Below are positions 33,715 to 42,415 of a stretch of 64,000 nt of DNA, piece after piece (positions within the stretch are counted from its first letter, which is position 1; the number at the start of each line of letters is the position of its first letter). Origin of the DNA: CALSMU01 sp965230225 (GTDB lineage: Bacteria; Bacteroidota; Bacteroidia; Flavobacteriales_D; Parvicellaceae); NCBI GenBank assembly GCA_965230225.1, contig CBDDKM010000005.1, forward strand, positions 510,252 through 574,251, given 5' to 3'. Both the position numbers and the translations under genes were made by a program. The notes under the pieces are model-generated. The model was not told the DNA's origin, did not search any database, and was given only the letters and a program-made list of their open reading frames with translations.

Positions 33715-35583
33715 GTGAATTCGTTTCAAAATAGAAGATGGGTCATTATTCTGATCATGCTATTTATTGGAGTGATTTTCACTTTTAGGTTACTTTATAT
33801 TCAGGTGCTGGATGATACCTGGAGTCTACGGGCAGAGGAAATAACCCATTCAGAAAAGGTGATTCATCCGTCAAGAGGGTTGATTTACGACCGAAACGGA
33901 GTGTTATTGGTGGAAGCTAATCAGGTATATGATTTATTAGTTACTCCGGATGATATAGGAGAGATAGACACCTTGGAATTTTGCGATATAGTAGGCATCA
34001 CCAAAGAGGAGTTTGACAAGAAAATTGTTAAAGCATCAGAATACCCCAATGTTTCTTATGTCGCCTCATCATTTATTCCGGGTATTTCTAAAGATGATTA
34101 CGGATTAATTGCTCCAAAAATTAAACGATTTACGGGGTTCGAAGTAGTAAGGAACACCAATAGGGGGTATCCTGAAGGAACAGCAGCACACGTATTGGGA
34201 TACATACGAGGAATTGATGCCGAAGAGTGGGATGAGAACCATACAGATGGAGATGGTTATTATTTGAAAACGGATAACATTGGTAAGTCCGGATTAGAAA
34301 AAGAGTATGAGTTGGAGCTAAGAGGGGAGCGTGGAAAGAAGATTTATTTGCAGGATAAAATTGGGATGGAGAAAACGGATTTGGAAAAAATTTATGCCAA
34401 AGCCGGTAAGAACCTGTATACTACACTAGACGCTAAATTGCAGGCTTATGGAGAAAAATTGATGCAGAATAAGCTAGGTTGTATTGTGGCAATTGAACCG
34501 AAGAGTGGAGAGATTTTATCTTTCGTATCAGCGCCATCCTACAACCCGAATGGGTTTGTGGGAAGGGACTTTTTTCCCACCTACCAGAACCTGGTGAAGA
34601 ATGATACTTTAAAGCCATTGTTGAACCGTCCGGTTTATAACGACAGTTATCGTCCGGGTTCCATTTTTAAATTGGTTCAATCCCTTGTGGCAATGCAGCG
34701 AGGAATTATAACCGAAAACTCTGGTTTTGCTTGTAATAAAGCATTGATAGGATGTCATAACCACGAGCACCCTTCCAACGTGAAAATTGCTATTCAGCAT
34801 TCTTGCAATCCATACTTTTATCAAGTATATAAACGATTAATCCAAAGAGGTTTGGATGATAACCATCGAGTAGACAGTAGGATTGGAGTAGAGCTTTGGA
34901 GAGAGGATGTGATGAGTTTTGGGCTGGGGAAGAAGTTGGAGACGGATATTCCTGGAGTTAAAACCGGAAGAATACCAGGGGCTAAGTACTATGATGAAGA
35001 ATTCCCAACCAAAGAGAACCCTTATGGAAAGCATCGATGGGCATTTAGTACGATCTACTCCAATAGTATTGGAGAAGGAGAGATAGGAGTTTCTCCATTA
35101 CAAATGGCTAATTTAGCTGCTATAATTGCCAATAGAGGGTATTATTATACACCTCACTTTGTAAAACACATTGGCGAAAATGGACCCAAACGTGAAGAGT
35201 TTACCAAGAAGCATTATACGGTAGTAGAACCAAAGTATTTTACTCCGGTAATAGATGCTATGGAAGCAGTGGTGATTAATGGAACTGCCAGAACTGCTCA
35301 GGTGGATAGTATTGCTGTATGTGGTAAAACAGGTACGGTAGAGAATAAATCTTTTAATGATCACTCTGTGTTTATTGCTTTTGCCCCAAAAGAAGATCCT
35401 CAAATTGCCATTGCTGTGTATGTGGAGTATGGAACCTGGGGAGGAAGATGGGCCGCACCAATAGCCAGCTTGATGATAGAGAAATACCTTAAAGATGAAT
35501 TGTCTGAAAGAGGGGTGAAGAAAGAGCAGATGGTGATGGAAGCAGTAATACTAGATAAACACTCTGATTTTAAAGCAAAGTAA
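33715..35583 (+). CDS. mrdA: Penicillin-binding protein 2 (class B transpeptidase)
   Basis: Elongasome transpeptidase of 622 residues that cross-links peptidoglycan. One N-terminal helix (about 9-26), then a dimerisation or pedestal region (with HPSRGLIYDRNG), then the transpeptidase domain: SxxK as SIFK (316-319), SxN as SCN (363-365), and the KTG box in VCGKTGTVEN. The start is a GTG immediately after the mreD stop, preceded by an AAGGAG ribosome site within mreD. The next gene begins on its stop codon (TAATG). Confidence 0.95.
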   Translation: MNSFQNRRWVIILIMLFIGVIFTFRLLYIQVLDDTWSLRAEEITHSEKVIHPSRGLIYDRNGVLLVEANQVYDLLVTPDDIGEIDTLEFCDIVGITKEEFDKKIVKASEYPNVSYVASSFIPGISKDDYGLIAPKIKRFTGFEVVRNTNRGYPEGTAAHVLGYIRGIDAEEWDENHTDGDGYYLKTDNIGKSGLEKEYELELRGERGKKIYLQDKIGMEKTDLEKIYAKAGKNLYTTLDAKLQAYGEKLMQNKLGCIVAIEPKSGEILSFVSAPSYNPNGFVGRDFFPTYQNLVKNDTLKPLLNRPVYNDSYRPGSIFKLVQSLVAMQRGIITENSGFACNKALIGCHNHEHPSNVKIAIQHSCNPYFYQVYKRLIQRGLDDNHRVDSRIGVELWREDVMSFGLGKKLETDIPGVKTGRIPGAKYYDEEFPTKENPYGKHRWAFSTIYSNSIGEGEIGVSPLQMANLAAIIANRGYYYTPHFVKHIGENGPKREEFTKKHYTVVEPKYFTPVIDAMEAVVINGTARTAQVDSIAVCGKTGTVENKSFNDHSVFIAFAPKEDPQIAIAVYVEYGTWGGRWAAPIASLMIEKYLKDELSERGVKKEQMVMEAVILDKHSDFKAK

Positions 35584-36914
35584 TGAGAGGTAGAAGTGAA
35601 AATATTTGGGCAAAATTAGATAAGCCGTTGCTGCTGCTTTATCTGGCCCTTGTGTTTTTTGGGTTGTTTACCATCTACTCTGCCAGCTACTCAGAAGATC
35701 ACCCACATATTTACGATTGGGGAAAGGCTTATGGAAAGCAATTATTCTGGATCGTTGCCTGTTTGGTGGTTGGTGTGATCATTGTGCTTTTAGAAAGTAA
35801 TTTCATTCAAAATATTGCTTATATCACCTATGGCGTCGTCATCCTGCTGCTTGGGGTTGTACTGTTAATGCCTGATATTAATGGAGCCCATTCGTGGTTT
35901 AAAATTGGGGGCTTTACCATTCAGCCTTCGGAGTTCTCAAAGTTTGCCACTTCTTTAGCAATTGCCAAGTACATGAGTACTACCGGGGTTAAAATTGACG
36001 ACATTAAAACCAAGTTAACAGTTGTTGGATTATTGGCCATTCCTGCATTTCTAATTGTTATTCAGCCGGATCCGGGAACGGCATTGGTGTTCTTCTCCTT
36101 TATTTTTGTGATGTATAGAGAAGGGTTATCCGGTAATATCCTGTTAGGGGTATTCTTTGCTGTAATTATAGGAGTATTGTCTATCTTTTTAATTGCGTCC
36201 AATGCCACTGCAGAAATATTTGGAATGGAGGTAGCAGGAAACTACCTGTTTGTAGGGGTAATTATATTGGTCGGAGTGGTGGCCCATATACTAATCAGAG
36301 CCTTTGTTTTGCCGCGATACAGGAAGCCTAAGTTTATTGCTAACATCGTTGCTACTTCGTTGGCAGTATTGATGGTACTACCGGTTAATTGGGTCTATAA
36401 TAATGTCTTTCAGGATCGTCACCGAGATCGTTTCGAAGTAATGTTTGGTTTGAAGTTGGAAAGAAAGGGTGTGGGATATAACATCTATCAGGCAAAATCG
36501 GCCATTGGTTCCGGTGGTCTTTCTGGTAAAGGATACATGCAGGGTACCTTGAGTAATGATAAATACCAACACGTTCCGGAGCAAAGTACAGACTTTATTT
36601 TTTGTTCCCTGGCAGAGGAGTGGGGGTTCATTGGAGGAGTGGTGATGATAGCTCTATTTCTGGCCTTTTTAATTCGGATAATTCAGGTGGCAGAGAGGCA
36701 GAAAAGCAAGTTTACACGAATTATGGGCTATTGTACAGCCAGTTTTATCTTCTTCCACTTCATGATCAATACCGCAATGGTAATAGGGTTGGCACCGGTA
36801 ATTGGAATACCATTACCATTTTTTAGTAAGGGGGGATCAGCCATACTAGGCTTTTCCATTATGGTGTTTATCCTGCTTCGATTGGATGCAGAACGTAAAG
36901 ATGTGCTCCGATAG
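35583..36914 (+). CDS. rodA: Rod shape-determining peptidoglycan polymerase RodA
   Basis: SEDS-family glycosyltransferase of 443 residues that polymerises lipid II with PBP2. Around ten membrane segments are visible, with family blocks WFKIGGFTIQPSEFSKFATS, IQPDPGTALVF, the long periplasmic region containing VPEQSTDFIFCSLAEEWGF, and a C-terminal GIPLPFFSKGGSAILG. Its ATG overlaps the mrdA stop by one base. It ends two bases before the convergent manC stop, with no hairpin terminator between them. Confidence 0.95.
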   Translation: MRGRSENIWAKLDKPLLLLYLALVFFGLFTIYSASYSEDHPHIYDWGKAYGKQLFWIVACLVVGVIIVLLESNFIQNIAYITYGVVILLLGVVLLMPDINGAHSWFKIGGFTIQPSEFSKFATSLAIAKYMSTTGVKIDDIKTKLTVVGLLAIPAFLIVIQPDPGTALVFFSFIFVMYREGLSGNILLGVFFAVIIGVLSIFLIASNATAEIFGMEVAGNYLFVGVIILVGVVAHILIRAFVLPRYRKPKFIANIVATSLAVLMVLPVNWVYNNVFQDRHRDRFEVMFGLKLERKGVGYNIYQAKSAIGSGGLSGKGYMQGTLSNDKYQHVPEQSTDFIFCSLAEEWGFIGGVVMIALFLAFLIRIIQVAERQKSKFTRIMGYCTASFIFFHFMINTAMVIGLAPVIGIPLPFFSKGGSAILGFSIMVFILLRLDAERKDVLR

Positions 36915-36916
36915 AA

Positions 36917-38002
36917 TTAAACGAATTGTTCTTCCTTGCTTGATTTCAGATCGTTTACAAAATGCTTAATCTTCTGCTCGTCTTGCTTTTTACAAATAAG
37001 AAGCGTATTACCACTTTCTACAATAATGTAATCAGACATTCCCTGAACAACAGCTAATTTACCTTTTGGCATCATAATAATGTTGTTACGGCTGTCGTAG
37101 GTCATTACTTTATCGCCAATAATTGCGTTATTCGCTTCGTCCTGCTCAACGTGAGTGTACAATGATCCCCATGTGCCAAGGTCGCTCCAACCAAGGTCTG
37201 CAAGAATCACAAATACGTTTTCAGCCTTTTCCATGATTCCGTAATCGATGGAAATATTTTTACATTGAGGATAAATTTGATTGATGAAATCTTCTTCTTT
37301 ATCGGTGTAATAAACACCAGTACCTTCTATGAATAATCGATCCAATTCAGGAAGATTTTCTTTAAACGATTGAAGAATGCTTTTCACACTCCAGATAAAC
37401 ATTCCTGAGTTCCAGTAGAAATCACCGCTTTCGATAAAGCGTTTAGCAGTATCCAATGGAGGTTTTTCCGTAAAAGTCTTTACCTTTTTAATTCGCTCGT
37501 TAATGGTGCTATCATCATCTTCGAACTGGATGTATCCGTATCCGGTATCAGGGCGACTTGGCTTAATTCCAATAGTCAATAAACTATCCGATTTAGAAGC
37601 TTGCTCCAAAGCAAGTAATACCGTAGTGTTAAACTCATTCTCTCTCATGATCAGATGATCAGATGGAGCAACAATCATGTTAGCATCCGGGTTCTTTTCA
37701 TGAATCTTATATGCTGCATAAGCAATGCAAGGAGCCGTATTTTTTCTGCTTGGTTCTAATAGAATCTGATCGTCGGTCAATTCCGGTAACTGTTCTTTTA
37801 CCAGGTCCTTGTACATTTCGTTAGTTACGATCAGGATGTTTTCTTTAGGGCAAATAGGTAAGTATCTATCTACAGTTAATTGAAGCAATGTTCTACCTAT
37901 ACCAAGAACATCGTGGAACTGTTTTGGAAATGTGGTTCTGCTCATTGGCCAGAATCGACTTCCGATACCACCTGCCATTATCACTACAAAGTTGTTATTC
38001 AT
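36917..38002 (-). CDS. manC: Mannose-1-phosphate guanylyltransferase
   Basis: Nucleotidyltransferase of 361 residues that makes GDP-mannose from mannose-1-phosphate and GTP for surface glycans and glycoconjugates. The N-terminal signature VIMAGGIGSRFWPMSRTTFP, then KQFHDVLG, is exact for the family. Further blocks are LEPSRKNTAPCIAYAAY, VAPSDHLI, KPPLDTAKRF and WSDLGTWGSLY. It is the single-domain type, lacking the C-terminal phosphomannose isomerase domain of bifunctional ManC/AlgA. It is convergent with rodA and monocistronic. Confidence 0.92.
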   Translation of the reverse strand: MNNNFVVIMAGGIGSRFWPMSRTTFPKQFHDVLGIGRTLLQLTVDRYLPICPKENILIVTNEMYKDLVKEQLPELTDDQILLEPSRKNTAPCIAYAAYKIHEKNPDANMIVAPSDHLIMRENEFNTTVLLALEQASKSDSLLTIGIKPSRPDTGYGYIQFEDDDSTINERIKKVKTFTEKPPLDTAKRFIESGDFYWNSGMFIWSVKSILQSFKENLPELDRLFIEGTGVYYTDKEEDFINQIYPQCKNISIDYGIMEKAENVFVILADLGWSDLGTWGSLYTHVEQDEANNAIIGDKVMTYDSRNNIIMMPKGKLAVVQGMSDYIIVESGNTLLICKKQDEQKIKHFVNDLKSSKEEQFV

Positions 38003-38086
38003 GTGATTACATCTAAAGTTTCAGGTCGCAAAAGTAGTAATATCTAGCGCAAATACAGGCGATTTAACTCAGAAATAAGAATTATT

Positions 38087-38701
38087 TTATTTTTCTGGCA
38101 TTTGAATTTCTGCCAAAGGATGTACAGAATACTTTTTGTTGGTTTTAGAGTCCAGGCAAAGGTATCTGGTTCTGAGTTTTTTACTTTTAATAAGTGTTTT
38201 GTTTCCAAGAATAAATGGGGTGTTCAAGGGAATATCTTCCACCCTCATTGCAGTATCATTTTCCAGATTAATTAACCTTTTGTTTAGTTTAAGGTCTGCC
38301 GAACTTGATGCTCTTGGTCGAATGATATGGTCTCGGAGCATGTGTTCGGTACTTTTATCCATGTCCAGTTCATCCAAAATGGAAGAGAATAGCTCATAAT
38401 ATTGCTGTTTCCATTCTTTTCCATGAGGTTTAACCTTGTTCTTGTGCTCGATCCAAACTAGTAGATGTGCAAATTCATGCACAGTTGTAATTAGAAACTG
38501 GATAGGGCTTAAGTCGCCATTAACAGTAATACGATGATTAGTATATCGAACCGGAGGTCGATAATCGCCAAGTTTGGTTTTTCGGGGTTTACTAACAGAA
38601 AAGTGAACTTTGTACTTTTGAATGAGGTCAAGAATCTGATGTTCACTCCCAAAAGGCAGAAAGCGGGAAAGATTATCTAATTCGCGCTGATGTTTAGACA
38701 T
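38087..38701 (-). CDS. SprT-like zinc metalloprotease-fold protein
   Basis: Protein of 204 residues with a SprT-like domain: HEFAH at residues 75-79 gives the HExxH zinc site, with the catalytic Glu, and a third His about 14 residues further (KPHGKEW, His93). The C-terminal part (RTRYLCLDSKTNKKYSVHPL) resembles the degenerate zinc-ribbon seen in the family. Eukaryotic relatives (SPRTN) cleave DNA-protein crosslinks; the bacterial function is uncertain. Its start overlaps the end of an upstream 53-residue lipoprotein gene by 8 bases. Confidence 0.8.
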   Translation of the reverse strand: MSKHQRELDNLSRFLPFGSEHQILDLIQKYKVHFSVSKPRKTKLGDYRPPVRYTNHRITVNGDLSPIQFLITTVHEFAHLLVWIEHKNKVKPHGKEWKQQYYELFSSILDELDMDKSTEHMLRDHIIRPRASSSADLKLNKRLINLENDTAMRVEDIPLNTPFILGNKTLIKSKKLRTRYLCLDSKTNKKYSVHPLAEIQMPEK

Positions 38702-38855
38702 TTACCTCTTCAGAGTTTTCTTGCTCAACCTCTTGTTTACTCCATGTTGGGCAATCTCCGCATTTGTTTTTACCTCTAAATAAGAAGCAAGAACTCATTC
38801 CAAAAGCCATTAGGACGATTAAAGTAAAACCGATTATTTTTGTAAATCCTTTCAT
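38694..38855 (-). CDS. Small lipoprotein with a CxxC motif, coupled to the sprT-like gene
   Basis: A 53-residue protein. It begins with a basic N-terminus and hydrophobic segment ending in a lipobox: residues 14-23 VLMAFGMSSC, with Cys23 as the lipidated residue. A short mature part follows with KNKCGDCPTWSK (Cys32 and Cys35 as a CxxC pair) and an acidic tail. Its TAA stop overlaps the ATG of the SprT-like gene by 8 bases, a coupled arrangement. It could be a redox or metal-binding lipoprotein; no family is recognised. Confidence 0.6.
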   Translation of the reverse strand: MKGFTKIIGFTLIVLMAFGMSSCFLFRGKNKCGDCPTWSKQEVEQENSEEVNV

Positions 38856-38964
38856 TGGTTTAAGAATTGAATGTTTAAAAGTACGAAATCAAATTACACG
38901 GGTTGTAAATATAAAAAGGTAATTTCGTTATTTAGTATAACAGATTTAGCTCTATAAAGTTACA

Positions 38965-39711
38965 ATGAACATATTTTATCATATCGGGAGATACACCTTA
39001 ATGCTGTTCTCTTTGTTTTCCAGACCGGAGAAAATTTCGGTTTACTGGAACAGGATGATGGATGAAATTGTACAGTTGGGAGTGAAGTCTTTGGGGATTG
39101 TAATTTTGATGTCGGCCTTTATGGGGTCGGTTATTGTTATTCAGTCTGCTTCCGCTATTGATAGTGCCTGGATACCTGAATATACAGTTGGTTTTACCAC
39201 AAAGCAATCCATCATACTTGAGTTTTCGCCTACTATTATGTGTCTTATTTTGGCAGGTAAAGTAGGGTCAAATATCGCATCAGAACTGGGTACCATGAGG
39301 GTAACGGAACAAATAGATGCTCTGGATATAATGGGGGTTAATTCTGCCTCTTACCTGATAGGACCTAAAATTGTTGGATCCATGTTTATCTTCCCAATTA
39401 TCGTAATCTTTAGTATGGTATTTGGGTTTATTGGAGGAGCAATCGCTGCTTACGGAACTGGTCTAATTACATTGGATACGTATTTACTTGGGATCAGATC
39501 ATTTTCCTACGAGAATGATTTTATGATTTTTTACGCATTGTTTAAAACAGTCATATTTGCATTCATCATTACTTCTGTGTCAAGCTATCATGGTTACCAT
39601 ACCAAGGGAGGAGCATTAGAAGTAGGGAAATCAAGTACTAATGCAGTGGTTTACAGTAGTATTTTGATTCTGCTGGCCAATGTATTCATCACACAATTGC
39701 TGTTGATTTGA
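38965..39711 (+). CDS. mlaE: MlaE-family ABC transporter permease
   Basis: Integral membrane permease of 248 residues for the Mla-type phospholipid transport system that maintains outer-membrane lipid asymmetry. The family blocks VKSLGIVILMSAFMGSVIVI, FSPTIMCLILAGKVGSNIAS, then ELGTMRVTEQIDALDIMGVN, are clear, the latter carrying the coupling-helix sequence. Five or so hydrophobic segments follow. Its stop overlaps the TTG start of the next gene by 4 bases. The MCE-domain partner (mlaD) is not directly downstream. Confidence 0.9.
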   Translation: MNIFYHIGRYTLMLFSLFSRPEKISVYWNRMMDEIVQLGVKSLGIVILMSAFMGSVIVIQSASAIDSAWIPEYTVGFTTKQSIILEFSPTIMCLILAGKVGSNIASELGTMRVTEQIDALDIMGVNSASYLIGPKIVGSMFIFPIIVIFSMVFGFIGGAIAAYGTGLITLDTYLLGIRSFSYENDFMIFYALFKTVIFAFIITSVSSYHGYHTKGGALEVGKSSTNAVVYSSILILLANVFITQLLLI

Positions 39712-40466
39712 TAGAGATTAAAAACATAGATAAATCCTTTTCCGGAACTCAAATCCTACACGATGTATCGTTTAAATTTGAGGAGGGAAAAACCAATCTG
39801 ATTATTGGTCAGAGTGGTTCCGGTAAATCGGTACTCACCAAGTGCATTGTTGGGTTACACGAACCGGATTCTGGTCAGGTACTCTACCACGGAAGAGATT
39901 TTGCCTCTATGAGATCAAAGGAAAAGAAAAACATTCGTAAAGAAATAGGGATGTTGTTTCAGGGGAGTGCTCTTTTTGATTCTCTTTCGGTTGAGGAGAA
40001 TGTAATGTTTCCTCTTAAAATGTTTACTAACATGAAGCGTAGCGAAATGTTAGATAGAGCAAATTTTTGCCTGGAGCGTGTGGATATAGTTAATAAGAAT
40101 AAGCTTTTTCCTTCTGAAATTAGTGGGGGAATGCAGAAACGTGTGGCCATTGCTCGTGCTATTGCCATGAAACCAAAGTACTTGTTTTGTGATGAGCCTA
40201 ACTCTGGGTTAGATCCACTTACTGCTATTCTTATTGATGACTTAATTAAAGAGCTTACAGAGGAGTACAACATGACTACGGTGGTAATTACTCACGATAT
40301 GAATTCGGTGCTCGAAATAGGACATAACATCATGTTTATTTACAAAGGAAGAAATCATTGGGTGGGAGATAAAGACAGTATTATAACCACGAAGAATGAA
40401 GAGGTGAATCGCTTTGTCTATTCATCTAAGTTCCTGAAGATGTTCAAGCAAAAGATTAACGAATAA
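39708..40466 (+). CDS. mlaF: MlaF-family ABC transporter ATP-binding protein
   Basis: ABC ATPase of 252 residues that energises the MlaE permease. Motifs: Walker A GQSGSGKS near residue 34, Q-loop LFQGSALFDSLSVEENV, signature SGGMQKRVAIARAIA (the SGGMQ form typical of Mla ATPases), Walker B LFCDEPNSGLDP and the H-loop VVITHDMNS. The start is a TTG overlapping the mlaE stop (TTGA), as expected for translational coupling. A strong terminator follows. Confidence 0.92.
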   Translation: MIEIKNIDKSFSGTQILHDVSFKFEEGKTNLIIGQSGSGKSVLTKCIVGLHEPDSGQVLYHGRDFASMRSKEKKNIRKEIGMLFQGSALFDSLSVEENVMFPLKMFTNMKRSEMLDRANFCLERVDIVNKNKLFPSEISGGMQKRVAIARAIAMKPKYLFCDEPNSGLDPLTAILIDDLIKELTEEYNMTTVVITHDMNSVLEIGHNIMFIYKGRNHWVGDKDSIITTKNEEVNRFVYSSKFLKMFKQKINE

Positions 40467-40483
40467 AAATTTTATCAAGCATA

Positions 40484-40517
40484 AAAAAAGCCCTGACAAT
40501 TATGTCAGGGCTTTTTT
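40484..40517. terminator. Bidirectional terminator between mlaF and a T9SS cargo gene
   Basis: Arms AAAAAAGCCCTGACA (40484-40498) and TGTCAGGGCTTTTTT (40503-40517), a perfect 15-base stem with a 4-base loop, between convergent genes. Confidence 0.95.
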
Positions 40518-40535
40518 GTTGGATGTATTATCCAA

Positions 40536-42302
40536 TTATTTTACAATCATTTGCTTAGTCGCTTTCTGACCTCCAACTGATAGTGTGTAGAAATAAACTC
40601 CTGCATTCATAGCAGCAGTGTTTACTACAATGTTGTGAGTTCCGGCAGACATGATTCCTTCAGTTCTGTTAAGAACAACTTTACCAGCAATATCTGTAAT
40701 AGTAAGAGCAACCTCGTTACTGTTTTCAATAGTATAGCTAATAGTTGTTACATCGTTAGAAGGGTTAGGCATGTTTTGCTCCAATTCAAATCCTGCAGTT
40801 AAATCATTTACAGAAAGAGAAGGATTAAGGTTTAATCTAATCATTGGAGTTCTTGGTTGGTTGGCCCAGGTACCATCACCGTCGTGAGATAATGTAGAAC
40901 CTCTGAAAGAAGTGTTAGTTCCATATCCAACAAATACTCTTGAAGTACCTCCAAAGTGCTCTAAAGACACTAAGTAAGTCTCTCCAGCAGCAAGAGGAAC
41001 ATGACTTAACCATGGAATAGTAACCCAGTTATCAAGGTCTGGAGTGTCAACTGTGTAAATATCAGTTTCCATTAGGTAATCATAAGCTTGAGAACCAGCG
41101 TTGTATTGATAAATTTTAAGAATAAATGCAGCTCCAACATCAGTACTATCACCTACATAAACAGAAGCAGTACCTGTATTGTCGTCATTCATAATTTCGA
41201 ATACTCCACCAATTTCGTAAGGATCAGATCCACTACCACCGGCATTCTGGTTCCACCATTGACCACCGTAGTTTCCATTGTCTAAAGCATAAACTGAGTC
41301 AGTTACTTCGTAAGAATCGGTTGCAGTGTTGTTGGTTGGTTCATCATCAGTTTCGTCTTGAGAAGCCGAGAAAGTTACCGTATACGTTCCCATTCCGGAA
41401 GGAGTGAAAGAAGTTGTAATTGCTAATGAATCTTCATTTCCAACAGCAAGAGTTGCAACAGGAGCAGAAGAACCTGTAAAAACAGAACTAGAACCATCGT
41501 TTACGTCTACATCTAAAGTAACGTTAGTTTGGTCGGTGTACCCAATGTTAGATACCCATGCGTGGAAGTTTTGTGCCTGAATGTGATTTTGAGGAATTTG
41601 GTAGTACTCAATATCAGCATCAAAAGAAGGACGCTTAACGATAACATCGTTAGGGTCGATTTCTTTAACGGCAATATCATCAATTTGCCAACCGTAATCC
41701 CATGCTCCTTGCCACCAGAACATAATTTGTACGTTAGCCGGGTTACCAGCGATAGCAGCAGAAATGTCGATGTTTACATAATCTGGATTGTCTGTACCAG
41801 ATTGGTCAATGTTGGCATTTAATACAAAGTCGGTCCAGTTAGCACCACCATCAGTTGTTACACGTACTGTAGTAATATCAGATTGCCATCTTCTGAACAT
41901 TTGCTGGAATTCTAATTTTACGTTAGAGAATCCACTACAATCGATTACATCAGTGGTAAGTTGAGCATCTTCAGCTCCACCTCCTGAGAAGTTGTCGGCA
42001 TCCGAGTCAACAATGGCCCATCCGTTAGATGCAGTTGTAGACATTAATGTTGCAGTTGGATATGCACCAGTGTGTCCCACAGTGGTGTATTTCCAATCTA
42101 CAGGTCCACTAACGGTTACGTTACTCCAAGTAGCCGGAATACCAGAGTTAAAATCCTCAGAGAAGATTGTGGCTCCTTTAGTCTGAACTGGAGAATGCCA
42201 GATGGATGGGATACCTTGCCCATGATCCTGGGCAGTTTTGCTTTGGGAGTACCCCAAACTGCATGCTAACATAGCAGCAGCTGCAATGTAGATTTTTTTC
42301 AT
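40536..42302 (-). CDS. T9SS type A sorting-domain protein with a choice-of-anchor J-like domain
   Basis: Secreted protein of 588 residues: signal peptide MKKIYIAAAAMLACSLGYSQ, an N-terminal jelly-roll adhesin-like domain (about 45-210, with FSEDFNSGIPATWSNVTVSG and YGWQIDDIAVKEI), a CARDB/Ig-like middle part, a lectin-like region, and the C-terminal sorting domain (about 510-588) with ELEQNMPNPSNDVTTISYTI and ending MIVK. It is exported by T9SS and probably displayed on the cell surface. It is the most divergent of five minus-strand relatives in this cluster. Binding partners are unknown. Confidence 0.82.
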   Translation of the reverse strand: MKKIYIAAAAMLACSLGYSQSKTAQDHGQGIPSIWHSPVQTKGATIFSEDFNSGIPATWSNVTVSGPVDWKYTTVGHTGAYPTATLMSTTASNGWAIVDSDADNFSGGGAEDAQLTTDVIDCSGFSNVKLEFQQMFRRWQSDITTVRVTTDGGANWTDFVLNANIDQSGTDNPDYVNIDISAAIAGNPANVQIMFWWQGAWDYGWQIDDIAVKEIDPNDVIVKRPSFDADIEYYQIPQNHIQAQNFHAWVSNIGYTDQTNVTLDVDVNDGSSSVFTGSSAPVATLAVGNEDSLAITTSFTPSGMGTYTVTFSASQDETDDEPTNNTATDSYEVTDSVYALDNGNYGGQWWNQNAGGSGSDPYEIGGVFEIMNDDNTGTASVYVGDSTDVGAAFILKIYQYNAGSQAYDYLMETDIYTVDTPDLDNWVTIPWLSHVPLAAGETYLVSLEHFGGTSRVFVGYGTNTSFRGSTLSHDGDGTWANQPRTPMIRLNLNPSLSVNDLTAGFELEQNMPNPSNDVTTISYTIENSNEVALTITDIAGKVVLNRTEGIMSAGTHNIVVNTAAMNAGVYFYTLSVGGQKATKQMIVK

Positions 42303-42363
42303 AATGTTGTTGTTTTGAGTTGATTAGCTGCTAAAGTTAGTGGATTATTTATCATTACCAAAT

Positions 42364-42392
42364 AAAAAAGCCCTGACAATCGTCAGGGCTTT
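42364..42392 (-). terminator. Hairpin terminator after the second T9SS cargo gene
   Basis: AAAGCCCTGAC (42367-42377) and GTCAGGGCTTT (42382-42392) form an 11-base stem with a 4-base loop, downstream of the gene ending at 42416. On the minus strand it is followed by TTTATT. Its stem nearly repeats the terminator at 40484. Confidence 0.9.
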
Positions 42393-42415
42393 CCCTATCC
42401 TTAACGGATATATAA

